From Pseudomonas sp. ANT_H12B (GTDB taxonomy: Bacteria; Pseudomonadota; Gammaproteobacteria; Pseudomonadales; Pseudomonadaceae), in assembly GCF_008369325.1 (NCBI RefSeq), contig NZ_VOBI01000008.1, forward strand, positions 62,001-126,000: a DNA stretch of 64,000 nucleotides, read 5' to 3'. The notes below the pieces were generated by a model. It saw nothing but the letters and a program-made list of their open reading frames with translations, was not told where the DNA came from and made no database searches. Position 1 is the first letter of the stretch; each line of letters opens with the position of its first letter. A program made the translations under genes and the position numbers. Shown here piece by piece: positions 43,487 through 52,744 of this stretch.

Positions 43487-44827
43487 TCAGTAAACCCAAA
43501 CCTCAACCCGCCGATTCTTGATCCGCCCCTCATCGGCGCTGTTGGCCGCCACCGGCATCTCGGCACCAAAGCCGCGAATCTCGCGAAACACCACGCCGCT
43601 TTTCACCAACTCCCGCCGCACCGCCATGGCCCGTAGCTTCGACAGCAAATCGGCACGTGCCGGGTCGCTCTTGGCATCGCCAAACCCTACCAGCGTCACC
43701 TGCCGATTGGTTTTGTCGCGCTGCTTTATATAGTCGAGCACCCGCGACAGATCCTGCCGGGCCTTGTTGTCCAGGCTGGCGCTGCCTTCTTCAAAGCGAA
43801 AGTTCACCGAAAGCCGCTGGGCGTGACGGCTGAGCGCCTGATAACCCTCGGGCATCAGCGCATTCGGTGTGACGGTCATGGCTTGCACGGTCTGGGCGAT
43901 AAAACCGTTGGCCGCAACAATCGCCTGGCCCTGGCTGCTTTGGGTGAATGCCACCAACGCGTCCGCCCAGGGATTTGTCCCATGGGGCGGCAGGTAAAAG
44001 AACAACCGTCGAGACAACGGATAGTCTTCCGTGGCGATCAGGTTGTAGAGCGGCAACATGGCTTGGGATTGGCCATCGGCAATCGCCACGGCTTTAGCCT
44101 GACGCACGTAAGGCAGGCCGATAAAACCGATGCCTTGCGGGTCCAGGCTAACCGCGTCGGACAATTGCTCGCTGGATTCGAAGCGTTTCGCGGCGCTGCT
44201 CAGCGTTTTCCCACGAGCGCTGAGGACCAGTTCCTTGAACGTGTCGTAGGTGCCGGACTGGTCATCCCGCGCATAGAGATGAATCGGCCCACCGGTGCCG
44301 CCGAGTGCTTCCCAGGTTTTTGCTTCGCCGCTGAAGATTCGCGCCAATTGTTCGGTATTGAGTGTGTTCAACGGATTTTGCGGATGAAGGATGATCGCCA
44401 GCCCATCGATGGCAATGACTTGCTCGGCGCCGGTGCTTTTCAGATCGCCCAGCGGTTCGAGGTCCAGCAGCTCGCTGTCCTTGATCGGACGCGATGAGGC
44501 GGCGAGATCGGCGGTGGCGGATTTCAGGGCCGTGAAGCCTGTGCTGGAGCCATGGGCCGCGACTTCCACCACGACCCGTCGGCCCTGAGCCGTTTCGCCG
44601 ACGACGCGCAGTTCGTTGGCTTTGTCGGGGGACTCACTGTGTACCTTGAGCAGGCCTTGTTCGCGCATCAACCCCTCGACCAGCGCGGGGCCCAATGCCG
44701 CGCCAATGGTGTTGGAGCCTTGGATGCGCATGACCGGGCCGTGCTCGGGTGTCGGCAAATCGCCGGCCGATGCCGTCAATGGCAAAAAGGCGTTCAGCAC
44801 ACACAGGAATAAAACGCGCAGCGTCAT
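43487..44827 (-). CDS. PstS-like phosphate-binding domain fused to an OmpA domain
   Basis: 446 residues with a signal peptide (MTLRVLFLCVLNAFLPLTASA). Residues about 30-310 resemble the PstS-type binding fold (MRIQGSNTIG, VEVAAHGSSTGFTALKSATADLAASSR, ARDDQSGTYDTFKEL, DPQGIGFIGLPYV). Residues about 330-446 are an OmpA-like peptidoglycan-binding domain (FEEGSASLDNKARQDLSRVLDYI, VGFGDAKSDPARADLLSKLRA, ADEGRIKNRRVEVWVY). The fusion would tether a phosphate-binding lobe to the cell wall instead of a transporter; no pst permease genes are near. Function unproven. Confidence 0.85.
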   Translation of the reverse strand: MTLRVLFLCVLNAFLPLTASAGDLPTPEHGPVMRIQGSNTIGAALGPALVEGLMREQGLLKVHSESPDKANELRVVGETAQGRRVVVEVAAHGSSTGFTALKSATADLAASSRPIKDSELLDLEPLGDLKSTGAEQVIAIDGLAIILHPQNPLNTLNTEQLARIFSGEAKTWEALGGTGGPIHLYARDDQSGTYDTFKELVLSARGKTLSSAAKRFESSEQLSDAVSLDPQGIGFIGLPYVRQAKAVAIADGQSQAMLPLYNLIATEDYPLSRRLFFYLPPHGTNPWADALVAFTQSSQGQAIVAANGFIAQTVQAMTVTPNALMPEGYQALSRHAQRLSVNFRFEEGSASLDNKARQDLSRVLDYIKQRDKTNRQVTLVGFGDAKSDPARADLLSKLRAMAVRRELVKSGVVFREIRGFGAEMPVAANSADEGRIKNRRVEVWVY

Positions 44828-44896
44828 GCCGGCACCTTATATAGACAAAGAAAGTGCCGGGAGAATAAGTCAGTAAGATTTCCGAAAGATGACAGT

Positions 44897-44927
44897 GATC
44901 GTTCCCACGCGGAGCGCGGGAACGATC
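44897..44927. repeat. Short palindrome, GATCGTTCCC family
   Basis: GATCGTTCCCACGC-GGA-GCGCGGGAACGATC, 31 bp, between the PstS-OmpA start and the xthA stop. One of two copies consisting only of the terminal arms. Confidence 0.85.
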
Positions 44928-44939
44928 AGCGGAACCGGA

Positions 44940-45752
44940 TCAGCTCAATTCAAGCCAGATCGGTGCATGATCGGACGGTTTTTCCATTGCGCGCAGATCG
45001 TAATCCACGCCCGCATCCTTCACCCGCGGCAACAACCCGTGGGACGCCATGATCAAGTCAATCCGCAGACCACGCTTGGGTTCGTCTTCAAAACCACGGC
45101 TACGGTAGTCGAACCAGCTGAAACGGTCGGCCACCTGCGGGTTCAAGTGGCGGAAGCTGTCCACCAGGCCCCAGTTCTTCAAGCGGGCCATCCACTCGCG
45201 TTCTTCCGGCAGGAAGCTGCACTTGCCGGTTTTCAGCCAGCGTTTCATGTTGTCCGGACCGATACCGATGTCGCAATCTTCCGGGGAAATATTCACATCG
45301 CCCATCACCACAACCGGCTGTTCATTGTTGAACTGGCTTTCCAGCAACTGCTGCAAGTCGCTGTAAAAACGCTCCTTGGCCGGAAACTTGGTGGGATGGT
45401 CGCGGCTTTCACCCTGTGGGAAATAACCGTTCATGATGGTCACCGGCACGCCATTGGCGTCGGCAAACGTGCCCCAGATGAAGCGCCGCTGGGCGTCGTC
45501 TTCATCGGTGGCAAAGCCTTTATGCAGCGCAAGAGGTTCCCGGCGCGAGAGCAGGGCGACGCCGTAGTGACCCTTTTGCCCGTGGAAATACACGTGATAA
45601 CCCAGCGCCTGAACCTCGGCCAGCGGGAATTGGTCGTCGTGGACCTTGGTTTCCTGAAGGCCGATCACGTCTGGCTGATGCTTTTCGATCAGCGCTGCCA
45701 GCTGATGGGGGCGAGCGCGCAGCCCGTTGATGTTGAAGGAGACGATCTTCAT
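44940..45752 (-). CDS. xthA: Exodeoxyribonuclease III
   Basis: 270 residues from ATG 45752; an in-frame extension upstream runs across the GNAT gene and is not real. Endonuclease/exonuclease/phosphatase fold: [27 protein letters not shown] (metal glutamate), [21 protein letters not shown] and the terminal DHAPIWLEL histidine. An AP endonuclease and 3'-5' exonuclease in base-excision repair. Confidence 0.96.
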   Translation of the reverse strand: MKIVSFNINGLRARPHQLAALIEKHQPDVIGLQETKVHDDQFPLAEVQALGYHVYFHGQKGHYGVALLSRREPLALHKGFATDEDDAQRRFIWGTFADANGVPVTIMNGYFPQGESRDHPTKFPAKERFYSDLQQLLESQFNNEQPVVVMGDVNISPEDCDIGIGPDNMKRWLKTGKCSFLPEEREWMARLKNWGLVDSFRHLNPQVADRFSWFDYRSRGFEDEPKRGLRIDLIMASHGLLPRVKDAGVDYDLRAMEKPSDHAPIWLELS

Positions 45753-45926
45753 GGTCGGCAGTCCTGGCAAAAGGGCGATGCTAGCTGACATGTAGGATGG
45801 GGGCCAGTCCAGTCGATGAAGATCCAGCTTTGGTCTATACCTGTGGGGGAACTGTATTACCACCCAAAGGCTCGTACCAATAAGAGCGCAGTCATTTGAG
45901 CTGTGCCCCCGGGGAGAAATACCGTT

Positions 45927-46577
45927 ATGCCTGAAACCTCGACCGCCATCGCCGATATTCACATGCTCGACAGCGGCTATTCCCGCGAAGCACGTTCCCT
46001 GTTGTACCAGGCTTACCGCCACGAGCCGACCTTCGGATACCTCTTCGAAGCCGAACGCCCGGGTTATGAACAGCGGGTCCGGGCCACTGTGCGTGAACTG
46101 GTCAAACAACACTTTTTTCAGGACTTGCCGGCCATCGGCCTGCTGGTCAATGACCGCTTGATCGGCATCGCCCTGATCGCACCGCCGCAACGTCGACTGG
46201 GCATCACTGAAAGCTGGGCCTGGCGCCTGCGCATGGTGCTCAGTACCGGGTTTCGCTGCACCCGGCGTTATCTGGATTACCACGCCGCCGTGATGGCTTG
46301 TGTGCCGTCCGACTCGGTGCACGTTCTGCCGTTGCTGGGGGTTCATCCGCAATTCCAGGGCAAACACTTCGGCGAGCAACTGCTGCAAGCGGTGCATAAC
46401 TGGTGTGCGGTGGATGAACACTCTCAGGGTGTGATCCTCGATACCGGCAATCCTCGTTATCTGGAGTTCTATAAGCGTCAGGGCTATGAGGAAATCGGTG
46501 AAGTAGCGGTAGGACCCATCCGCGAACACGTGTTTTTCCACGCCAATCCCCAGGTGTTACAAACAGCAACGGCATAA
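45927..46577 (+). CDS. GNAT-family N-acetyltransferase
   Basis: 216 residues from ATG 45927, preceded by GGGGAG; an ATG at 45903 eight codons upstream lacks a site. Acetyl-CoA-binding motif A is [20 protein letters not shown], followed by [24 protein letters not shown] (motif B). Substrate unknown. Divergent from xthA, with 174 bases between that show no clear regulatory element. Confidence 0.88.
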   Translation: MPETSTAIADIHMLDSGYSREARSLLYQAYRHEPTFGYLFEAERPGYEQRVRATVRELVKQHFFQDLPAIGLLVNDRLIGIALIAPPQRRLGITESWAWRLRMVLSTGFRCTRRYLDYHAAVMACVPSDSVHVLPLLGVHPQFQGKHFGEQLLQAVHNWCAVDEHSQGVILDTGNPRYLEFYKRQGYEEIGEVAVGPIREHVFFHANPQVLQTATA

Positions 46578-46605
46578 AGGTAGAACTTTCGCGGCACGCC
46601 AGGCT

Positions 46606-46631
46606 CTATCACGCTCCCACGCTCGTGATAG
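46606..46631. other. Hairpin just upstream of tamA
   Basis: CTATCACG (46606-46613) and CGTGATAG (46624-46631) with a 10-base loop, ending 11 bases before the tamA ATG, where a ribosome-binding site would be expected and none is obvious. It could affect tamA translation or be the end of the GNAT transcript. Confidence 0.4.
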
Positions 46632-46642
46632 CATCCGCGCCT

Positions 46643-48370
46643 ATGAAGTTTCCAGGAAGAATTACCAGTGGCGTGCTGATGCTGATTACCAGCTGCGCGG
46701 CACTGGCGCAAAGTGAATTGGATGTGCGGATCAAACCGTCCAACGATGAACTGAAGGCCAATATAGAGGGCTATATCGGCAGCCTCGGCGATCGTGACGA
46801 AGAAGCCTTGCTGCGCTTCAGTCGTGGCGCCGAAGAACAGGCGCGCAAGGCCGCCCAGGCCTTGGGTTACTACCAGCCGCAGATCGAGACTGACGTGAAG
46901 GGCGGCAAGACGCCGCGCCTGATACTCAACATCGATCCCGGTGAACCGATCCATTTGCGCAACGTCACCGTGCGCATCGACGGGCCGGCCGCGTCGCTCA
47001 AATCCTTTCGTGTGCCCAAAAGCGCTGCGCTGAAAACCGGCGCAGTGCTCAACCATGGCCATTACGAAGACGCCAAGCGACTGATCCAGAATCAGGCCTC
47101 GCGCTACGGCTTTTTCAGTGGGCGTTTTACCAGCCAGAAATTGTCGGTGGACCCGCGAGCCGGCGTCGCCGACATCGAGCTTATCTATAACAGCGGCCCA
47201 CGCTATTCATTGGGCAAGGTCAGTTTCGAGGGTGACACCCCGTTCGACGAAGATTTGCTGCAACGCATGGTGCCGTTCAAGCAAGGTGCACCGTACGACT
47301 CCGAACTGATCGCCGAACTCAATCAGGCCATGCAATCGAGCGGCTACTTCGAAAGTGTGCGGGTGGATGCGGCGCCGACGGCGTCCAAAAACGAAGTGAT
47401 CCCGGTCGACGTCAAACTCGAAACCCGCAAACCACGGACCATGGGCCTGGGGCTGGGCTATTCCACCGACGTCGGCCCTCGGGTCAAGGCCAACTGGACC
47501 CGGCACTGGGTCAACCCTCAGGGGCACAGCTATGGCTGGGAGACCGAAATCTCGGCACCCCGGCAAAACGTCGGTGTGTTCTACGACATTCCCCTGGACC
47601 CGCCGCTGACCGACAAACTGCGTTTCGCCGGTGGTTATCAGAACGAAGAAATCGCCGACAAGGACTCCCTCAGCAAACTGCTGACCGTCGGTCCCGAGTG
47701 GCACAGCAAGTTGCCCAGCGGTTGGCAGCGGGTGGTGTCGCTCAAATGGCAGCGCGAGGAATACCGGCTCGGTGACGACTCCGGGCTCAGTACCTTGCTG
47801 ATGCCTGGCGTGAGCTATTCCTACCTGAAAAGCGACAACCGCATCGACCCGCATAACGGCTATCGCCTGGAATTCGAAACCAAAGTGGCCAAGGAAGGGC
47901 TGGGTTCGGATAACAACCTGGTCTATGGCACCGCACTGGTGAAAGGCTTGACCACAGTGTTCGACAAACACCGCCTGCTGGGGCGGGTGCAGGTCGGCGG
48001 CAGCGCTACCAATGGCTACAAATCGATTCCGCCGTCGTTACGCTTCTTCGCCGGTGGCGATCAGAGCGTGCGCGGTTACGACTATCAAAGTTTGTCCCCG
48101 GAAAACTCCGAAGGCGATCGCATCGGTGGCCGTTACATGGTCGCCGGCAGCGTCGAGTATCAGTACTCCGTCGCCGAAAAATGGCGGGTTGCGACCTTTA
48201 TTGACCAAGGCAACTCCTTTAATACACTCGAACTGCCGAACCTCAAGACCGGAGTCGGTATCGGTGTACGCTGGGTGTCGCCGGTTGGGCCGATTCGCCT
48301 CGACCTGGCCCATGCGATGGACGACGACGGCGGCATTCGGTTGCACTTTTCCATGGGGCCTGAGCTGTGA
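46643..48370 (+). CDS. tamA: Translocation and assembly module outer-membrane protein TamA
   Basis: 575 residues from ATG 46643. Signal peptide MKFPGRITSGVLMLITSCAALA. N-terminal POTRA domains (about 25-260; for example VTVRIDGPAASLKSFRVPKSA and YSLGKVSFEGDTPFDEDLLQRM) precede a 16-strand Omp85 barrel with RFFAGGDQSVRGYDYQSLSP (the conserved VRGY/F lid motif) and the C-terminal GIRLHFSMGPEL. With TamB it assists insertion of autotransporters and movement of phospholipids across the envelope. It overlaps tamB by four bases. Confidence 0.95.
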   Translation: MKFPGRITSGVLMLITSCAALAQSELDVRIKPSNDELKANIEGYIGSLGDRDEEALLRFSRGAEEQARKAAQALGYYQPQIETDVKGGKTPRLILNIDPGEPIHLRNVTVRIDGPAASLKSFRVPKSAALKTGAVLNHGHYEDAKRLIQNQASRYGFFSGRFTSQKLSVDPRAGVADIELIYNSGPRYSLGKVSFEGDTPFDEDLLQRMVPFKQGAPYDSELIAELNQAMQSSGYFESVRVDAAPTASKNEVIPVDVKLETRKPRTMGLGLGYSTDVGPRVKANWTRHWVNPQGHSYGWETEISAPRQNVGVFYDIPLDPPLTDKLRFAGGYQNEEIADKDSLSKLLTVGPEWHSKLPSGWQRVVSLKWQREEYRLGDDSGLSTLLMPGVSYSYLKSDNRIDPHNGYRLEFETKVAKEGLGSDNNLVYGTALVKGLTTVFDKHRLLGRVQVGGSATNGYKSIPPSLRFFAGGDQSVRGYDYQSLSPENSEGDRIGGRYMVAGSVEYQYSVAEKWRVATFIDQGNSFNTLELPNLKTGVGIGVRWVSPVGPIRLDLAHAMDDDGGIRLHFSMGPEL

Positions 48371-51300
48371 ATCGTGGTTTGAAAATAACGCTCTTGGCGA
48401 TTCTGGCGCTGCTGATGCTGGTCGTCCTGACGCTGGCTACGGTGTTGGGCACTGCGACGGGCAGTCGCTGGGCGCTCGGGTTTGTGCCGGGTTTGACGCT
48501 CGAGAATTTCCAGGGGCGTTTGGGCGGACAGTGGAGCGCCGACCATGTGCTGTGGCAGCAGGACAGCAGCCGGGTTGAGCTGGATAAGGTAATTTTCGCC
48601 TGGTCGCCGTTGTGCCTGACGCGCATGACCCTGTGTATCGAGCAGCTGAAAGCCGACCAGGTCAGTCTGCAATTCCCGCCGGGCACGGACGAAGAAAGCA
48701 GCGGGCCGATCAGTCTTCCTGATCTGCAATTGCCGTTGGCGATCGAGCTGGGCGATGTTCAGGTTGGCAGCTTGCTGTTCAACGGCAGTGAAGAACTCAA
48801 GGGCCTACAACTGGCCGCGCACTGGACGGCGCAAGGGTTGCAGATCGACTCGGTGAAGTTGCAGCGTGATGAGCTCAGCCTGAATCTTTCCGGCCTGCTG
48901 CAACCCACCGGCAACTGGCCGCTCAAGGCCGAAGGCAAACTGACGCTGCCGGCCCCCGAACCGTGGGCGTTGGCCCTGAAGGTTGACGGCGACTTGTTGA
49001 AAACCCTGAATCTGAAAGCCGACAGCAGCGGCTACCTGAACGGGCAACTGACCGGCGAGCTGCAACCGCTGGTAGAGAACCTGCCAGCCAAAGTGCGCAT
49101 CACCGCCGACGGCTTCAAGCCAAGCGCTGATCTGCCGGACACTTTGCAACTTAATCAACTTGAGCTGACCGGCGATGGCAACTTGAAAAACGGTTACCAA
49201 TTGCTCGGCAAAGCGACGTTGCCCGCAGAACAGGGCCCGGTCGCGCTACTGCTGCAAGGCAAGGTCGACGCCAACGGCGCGCAGATCGCCGGGTTGGACC
49301 TGACGGCCAACGACAAGCAAAGCCTCAAGCTCACAGGGCAGTTGGACTGGAGCAAAGGCCTGAGTGTTGAAGCAAAAATCGACTGGCTGGATTTCCCGTG
49401 GCATCGCCTCTATCCGCTGATCGACGAACCCGAAGTGGCGTTGCGCAGCTTCAACGGTGAAGTCTCCTACACCGACGGCAAATACATTGGCAACTTCAAA
49501 GCGGCACTCGATGGCCCGGCCGGGGCATTCAGCCTGACCAGCCCGTTCGCCGGTGACCTGACGAAAATCTACCTGCAGCAAATCCAGCTCGAAGCCGGGC
49601 AGGGTAAGGCCCAAGGGCACCTGAACTTGCAATTCGCCGACGGCATTGCCTGGGACACTGCACTGGACCTGTCAGCGATCAACCCGGCGTACTGGGTCGC
49701 GGAGTTGCCGGGTACCCTGGCCGGACCGCTACGCAGCAAGGGCGAGATGAAGAATGAAAAACTCAGCCTAAGCGCTGATCTCGACTTGAAAGGCAAACTG
49801 CGCGGCCAACCGGCAATCATCCAGGCCAAAGCCGATGGCGGCGGCGAGCAATGGAATCTCAGTGCGCTGCAAATTCGCCTGGGCGATAACAGCATCAACG
49901 GCAAGGGCAGCCTGCAACAGAAACTCGCCGGGCAGATCGACATCAAGCTGCCGCGCCTGGCCCAGCTCTGGCCACAACTGCGCGGTCAGCTCAATGGCCG
50001 GGTTGATGTCGCCGGGACGCTCAAGGCGCCCCAAGGCAAGCTCGGTTTGCAAGGCACACAACTGGCGTTCGAAGACAATCGCCTGCAAAGCCTGAACCTG
50101 GACGCCACACTCGACAGCGCGCAACGGGCGAAGGTCGACCTTAAGGGCAGTGGCATTCAGGTCGGTGATACGTCACTCGGGACGCTGACCGCCAGCGGCC
50201 AGGGCGATATCAAAAACCAGAAACTGACCCTCGATCTGCAAGGGCCGAAGCTGAAACTCGCGCTCGGTCTCGACGGCAACCTGGACAAAGGCAACTGGCG
50301 CGGACGCTTGGCCAGTGGCGATATCCAGGCCGGTGGGCAGAACTGGAAGCTGCAAGGTCCGGCGAAACTTGAACGGCTGGCGGACGGCAAGATCAACTTC
50401 GGCGCTCACTGCTGGACGTCTGGCCCGGCCAGCTTGTGCGGCGAAGACCAGCGCTTGATGCCAGAGCCGAAGCTGCGTTATCACCTCAAACAATTCCCGA
50501 TCGACAGCCTGGCGCAATGGTTGCCGAAGGATTTCGCCTGGAAAGGCCGGCTCAATGCCGATCTGCAACTGGACCTGCCAGCCAGCGGCCCGAACGGCCA
50601 GATCAGCATCGATGCCAGCGGCGGCACCCTGCGCATGCGTGAAAAAGACCAGTGGCTGGACTTCCCATACCAGACCCTGACGCTCACCAGCAAACTCACG
50701 CCCAAACGCATCGATACCGACCTCAACTTCGTCGGTGGCAAGCTTGGCGAGTTGATGGTCCAGGCACAGATCAATCCGTTGCCGGCGAATAAACCACTGA
50801 CCGGCTCGTTCCGCTTGAAGGGTCTGGACCTGTCGGTGGCACGGCCGTTCGTGCCCATGGTCGAGAAACTGACCGGGCGATTGAATGGCAGTGGCACGCT
50901 CTCGGGCGGGCTGTTGGCGCCGCAGGTCAACGGTAATCTGCTGCTCAGCGACGGCGAGATTTCCGGGCCTGAACTGCCGATGGATTTGGAAGCCTTACAG
51001 CTTCAAGCCGTCATCGCCGGCGAAACCGCTCAATTGAACGGCGGCTGGAAAAGCGGCAAGACCGGGCAGGGCAGTTTGAACGGCAACATCGCCTGGGGTC
51101 AGGCGCTGGTGGTGGATCTGACGCTCAAGGGCTCGCAGTTGCCGGTCACCGTCGAGCCTTACGCCAAGCTGGAAGTGGCGCCGGACCTGAAGATCTCGAT
51201 GAAGGACAACAAACTGGCGATCGCCGGCAAAGTGCTGGTGCCCAAGGGCGAGATCACCGTGCGCGAGTTGCCGCCGTCGACGGTCAAGGTCTCCGATGAC

Positions 51301-52035
51301 ACGGTGATCGTCGGCCAGCAAACCGAAGCGGGCAAACCGCCGATGGCCATGGCAATGGACATCGATGTGGTCGTGGGGCAGGACAAACTCAGCTTTGCCG
51401 GGTTTGGCCTCACCGCCAATCTGCAGGGCCAAGTGCACATCGGCGACAACATGGACACCCGTGGCGAGCTTTGGCTCAACGACGGGCGTTACCGTGCCTA
51501 CGGTCAGCGGCTGACCGTGCGCCGCGCGCGTTTGCTGTTTGCCGGCCCTATCGACCAGCCGTATCTGGACATCGAAGCGATTCGCCAGACCGACGACGTC
51601 ATTGCCGGTATTCGCCTCAGCGGCAGTGCCGAACAGCCGACCACGCAGATCTTCTCCGAGCCGGCCATGAGCCAGGAACAAGCGTTGTCCTATCTGGTGC
51701 TGGGTCGTCCACTGGCCAGTAGCGGTGAAGACAACAACATGCTCGCCCAAGCGGCGCTTGGGTTGGGTTTGATGGGCAGTTCGGGGGTGACCAGTGGTCT
51801 GGCCAAGGACCTGGGGATTCAGGATTTCCAGCTCGATACCCAAGGCAGTGGCAACGCAACCAGCGTAGTGGCCAGCGGCAATCTCTCGGAAAAACTCAGC
51901 CTGCGCTATGGCGTCGGGGTGTTCGAGCCGGCCAACACCATTGCTTTGCGCTACAAGCTGAGCAAGAAGGTCTACCTCGAAGCCGCCGGCGGCGTAGCCA
52001 GTTCGCTGGACATCTTCTACAAACGGGATTTCTAG
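48367..52035 (+). CDS. tamB: Translocation and assembly module inner-membrane protein TamB
   Basis: 1222 residues, start GTG 48367 overlapping the tamA stop (GTGA). N-terminal membrane anchor (KITLLAILALLMLVVLTLATVL trimmed to about 20 residues) followed by a very long AsmA-like beta-helical region made of repeated LxLxG strands, and the C-terminal DUF490 domain (from about 870) with QPYLDIEAIRQTDDVIAGIR and LSLRYGVGVFEPANTI. It spans the periplasm as a hydrophobic groove and partners TamA. Confidence 0.95.
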   Translation: MNRGLKITLLAILALLMLVVLTLATVLGTATGSRWALGFVPGLTLENFQGRLGGQWSADHVLWQQDSSRVELDKVIFAWSPLCLTRMTLCIEQLKADQVSLQFPPGTDEESSGPISLPDLQLPLAIELGDVQVGSLLFNGSEELKGLQLAAHWTAQGLQIDSVKLQRDELSLNLSGLLQPTGNWPLKAEGKLTLPAPEPWALALKVDGDLLKTLNLKADSSGYLNGQLTGELQPLVENLPAKVRITADGFKPSADLPDTLQLNQLELTGDGNLKNGYQLLGKATLPAEQGPVALLLQGKVDANGAQIAGLDLTANDKQSLKLTGQLDWSKGLSVEAKIDWLDFPWHRLYPLIDEPEVALRSFNGEVSYTDGKYIGNFKAALDGPAGAFSLTSPFAGDLTKIYLQQIQLEAGQGKAQGHLNLQFADGIAWDTALDLSAINPAYWVAELPGTLAGPLRSKGEMKNEKLSLSADLDLKGKLRGQPAIIQAKADGGGEQWNLSALQIRLGDNSINGKGSLQQKLAGQIDIKLPRLAQLWPQLRGQLNGRVDVAGTLKAPQGKLGLQGTQLAFEDNRLQSLNLDATLDSAQRAKVDLKGSGIQVGDTSLGTLTASGQGDIKNQKLTLDLQGPKLKLALGLDGNLDKGNWRGRLASGDIQAGGQNWKLQGPAKLERLADGKINFGAHCWTSGPASLCGEDQRLMPEPKLRYHLKQFPIDSLAQWLPKDFAWKGRLNADLQLDLPASGPNGQISIDASGGTLRMREKDQWLDFPYQTLTLTSKLTPKRIDTDLNFVGGKLGELMVQAQINPLPANKPLTGSFRLKGLDLSVARPFVPMVEKLTGRLNGSGTLSGGLLAPQVNGNLLLSDGEISGPELPMDLEALQLQAVIAGETAQLNGGWKSGKTGQGSLNGNIAWGQALVVDLTLKGSQLPVTVEPYAKLEVAPDLKISMKDNKLAIAGKVLVPKGEITVRELPPSTVKVSDDTVIVGQQTEAGKPPMAMAMDIDVVVGQDKLSFAGFGLTANLQGQVHIGDNMDTRGELWLNDGRYRAYGQRLTVRRARLLFAGPIDQPYLDIEAIRQTDDVIAGIRLSGSAEQPTTQIFSEPAMSQEQALSYLVLGRPLASSGEDNNMLAQAALGLGLMGSSGVTSGLAKDLGIQDFQLDTQGSGNATSVVASGNLSEKLSLRYGVGVFEPANTIALRYKLSKKVYLEAAGGVASSLDIFYKRDF

Positions 52036-52042
52036 TCCCGTT
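52022..52042 (+). terminator. Hairpin over the tamB stop
   Basis: AACGGGA (52022-52028) and TCCCGTT (52036-52042) flank TTTCTAG, so the tamB stop codon sits in the loop. A run of C follows rather than T; probably a weak terminator. Confidence 0.4.
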
Positions 52043-52065
52043 CCCCCATAAATCGAGTCGCCCCA

Positions 52066-52131
52066 ATCGCGGGCAAGCCCGCTCCCACAAGGTCCAGTGT
52101 GATCCCTGTGGGAGCGGGCTTGCCCGCGATG
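52066..52131. repeat. REPIN after tamB
   Basis: ATCGCGGGCAAGCCCGCTCC at 52066-52085 and the inverse GGAGCGGGCTTGCCCGCGAT at 52111-52130 (approximately). Arms are perfect over the REP core. Confidence 0.9.
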
Positions 52132-52210
52132 GCGTCAGAGTGCCCTCCGCATAATCCGGCGCCATTTATCAGCTAAATACCAAGCAGCCTAACTATTGCG
52201 TTGACATTCG

Positions 52211-52255
52211 CTGCCTAGGCAGTAACATCTCGACATACATTCTCTGCCTAGGCAG
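52211..52255. promoter_or_regulatory. Two MarR operator palindromes upstream of the efflux operon
   Basis: The perfect palindrome CTGCCTAGGCAG occurs at 52211-52222 and 52244-52255, 33 bases apart (three helical turns). A TTGACA minus-35 at 52201-52206 abuts the first copy, so a bound dimer would block the promoter. It ends 15 bases before the marR start. Confidence 0.82.
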
Positions 52256-52270
52256 CTAATTGGTGGACAG

Positions 52271-52744
52271 ATGAAGCATTTCACCCCAGACGAATTCCAC
52301 ACTTGCCATCTCGGCCTCCTGCTCGGGCGCGCTGCGCTGCTCAAGGACCGGATCATCGACACGCACATGGAACCCCACGGCATCACCGCCGCGCAGTTCA
52401 AAGTGCTGATCATCATGGCCCAGTTCGGCGTCGATACCCCGGCCGAGCTGTGCCGTCACTTGTCGCTGGATAGCGGATCGATGACCCGAATGCTCGATCG
52501 TCTGGAACAGAAAGGTTTCCTCGCCCGCCAACGCTCCGAAGCGGATCGCCGGCAGGTTCAGCTGGTGCTGACCGAGCAAGGCCAGCAGTTGACTGACCGC
52601 CTGCCGGAAATCGGCGCCGACGCCATGAATGAACTGGCTGGCGCGATCACCCCAGAGGAATTGAAAACCCTGGAACAGATCCTGAAGAAAATTCTGGTGG
52701 CAGCCGGTGACTCGATCACCCTGCTGCGGGTAGGTGACAAATGA
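52271..52744 (+). CDS. MarR-family repressor of the efflux operon
   Basis: 157 residues. MarR winged helix: ITAAQFKVLIIMAQFGVDTPAELCRHLSLDSGSMTRMLDRLEQKGFL (recognition helix at LSLDSGSMTRML) and wing RQRSEADRRQVQLVLTEQG. First gene of a four-gene operon; its stop overlaps the next ATG. It probably binds the two CTGCCTAGGCAG sites and releases them on binding a drug or aromatic acid, giving autoregulation. Confidence 0.92.
   Translation: MKHFTPDEFHTCHLGLLLGRAALLKDRIIDTHMEPHGITAAQFKVLIIMAQFGVDTPAELCRHLSLDSGSMTRMLDRLEQKGFLARQRSEADRRQVQLVLTEQGQQLTDRLPEIGADAMNELAGAITPEELKTLEQILKKILVAAGDSITLLRVGDK

Noticed and set aside
45753-46541. Long N-terminal extension of exonuclease III
   Set aside because: It is antisense to the GNAT gene; the family begins with [12 protein letters not shown] at 45752.
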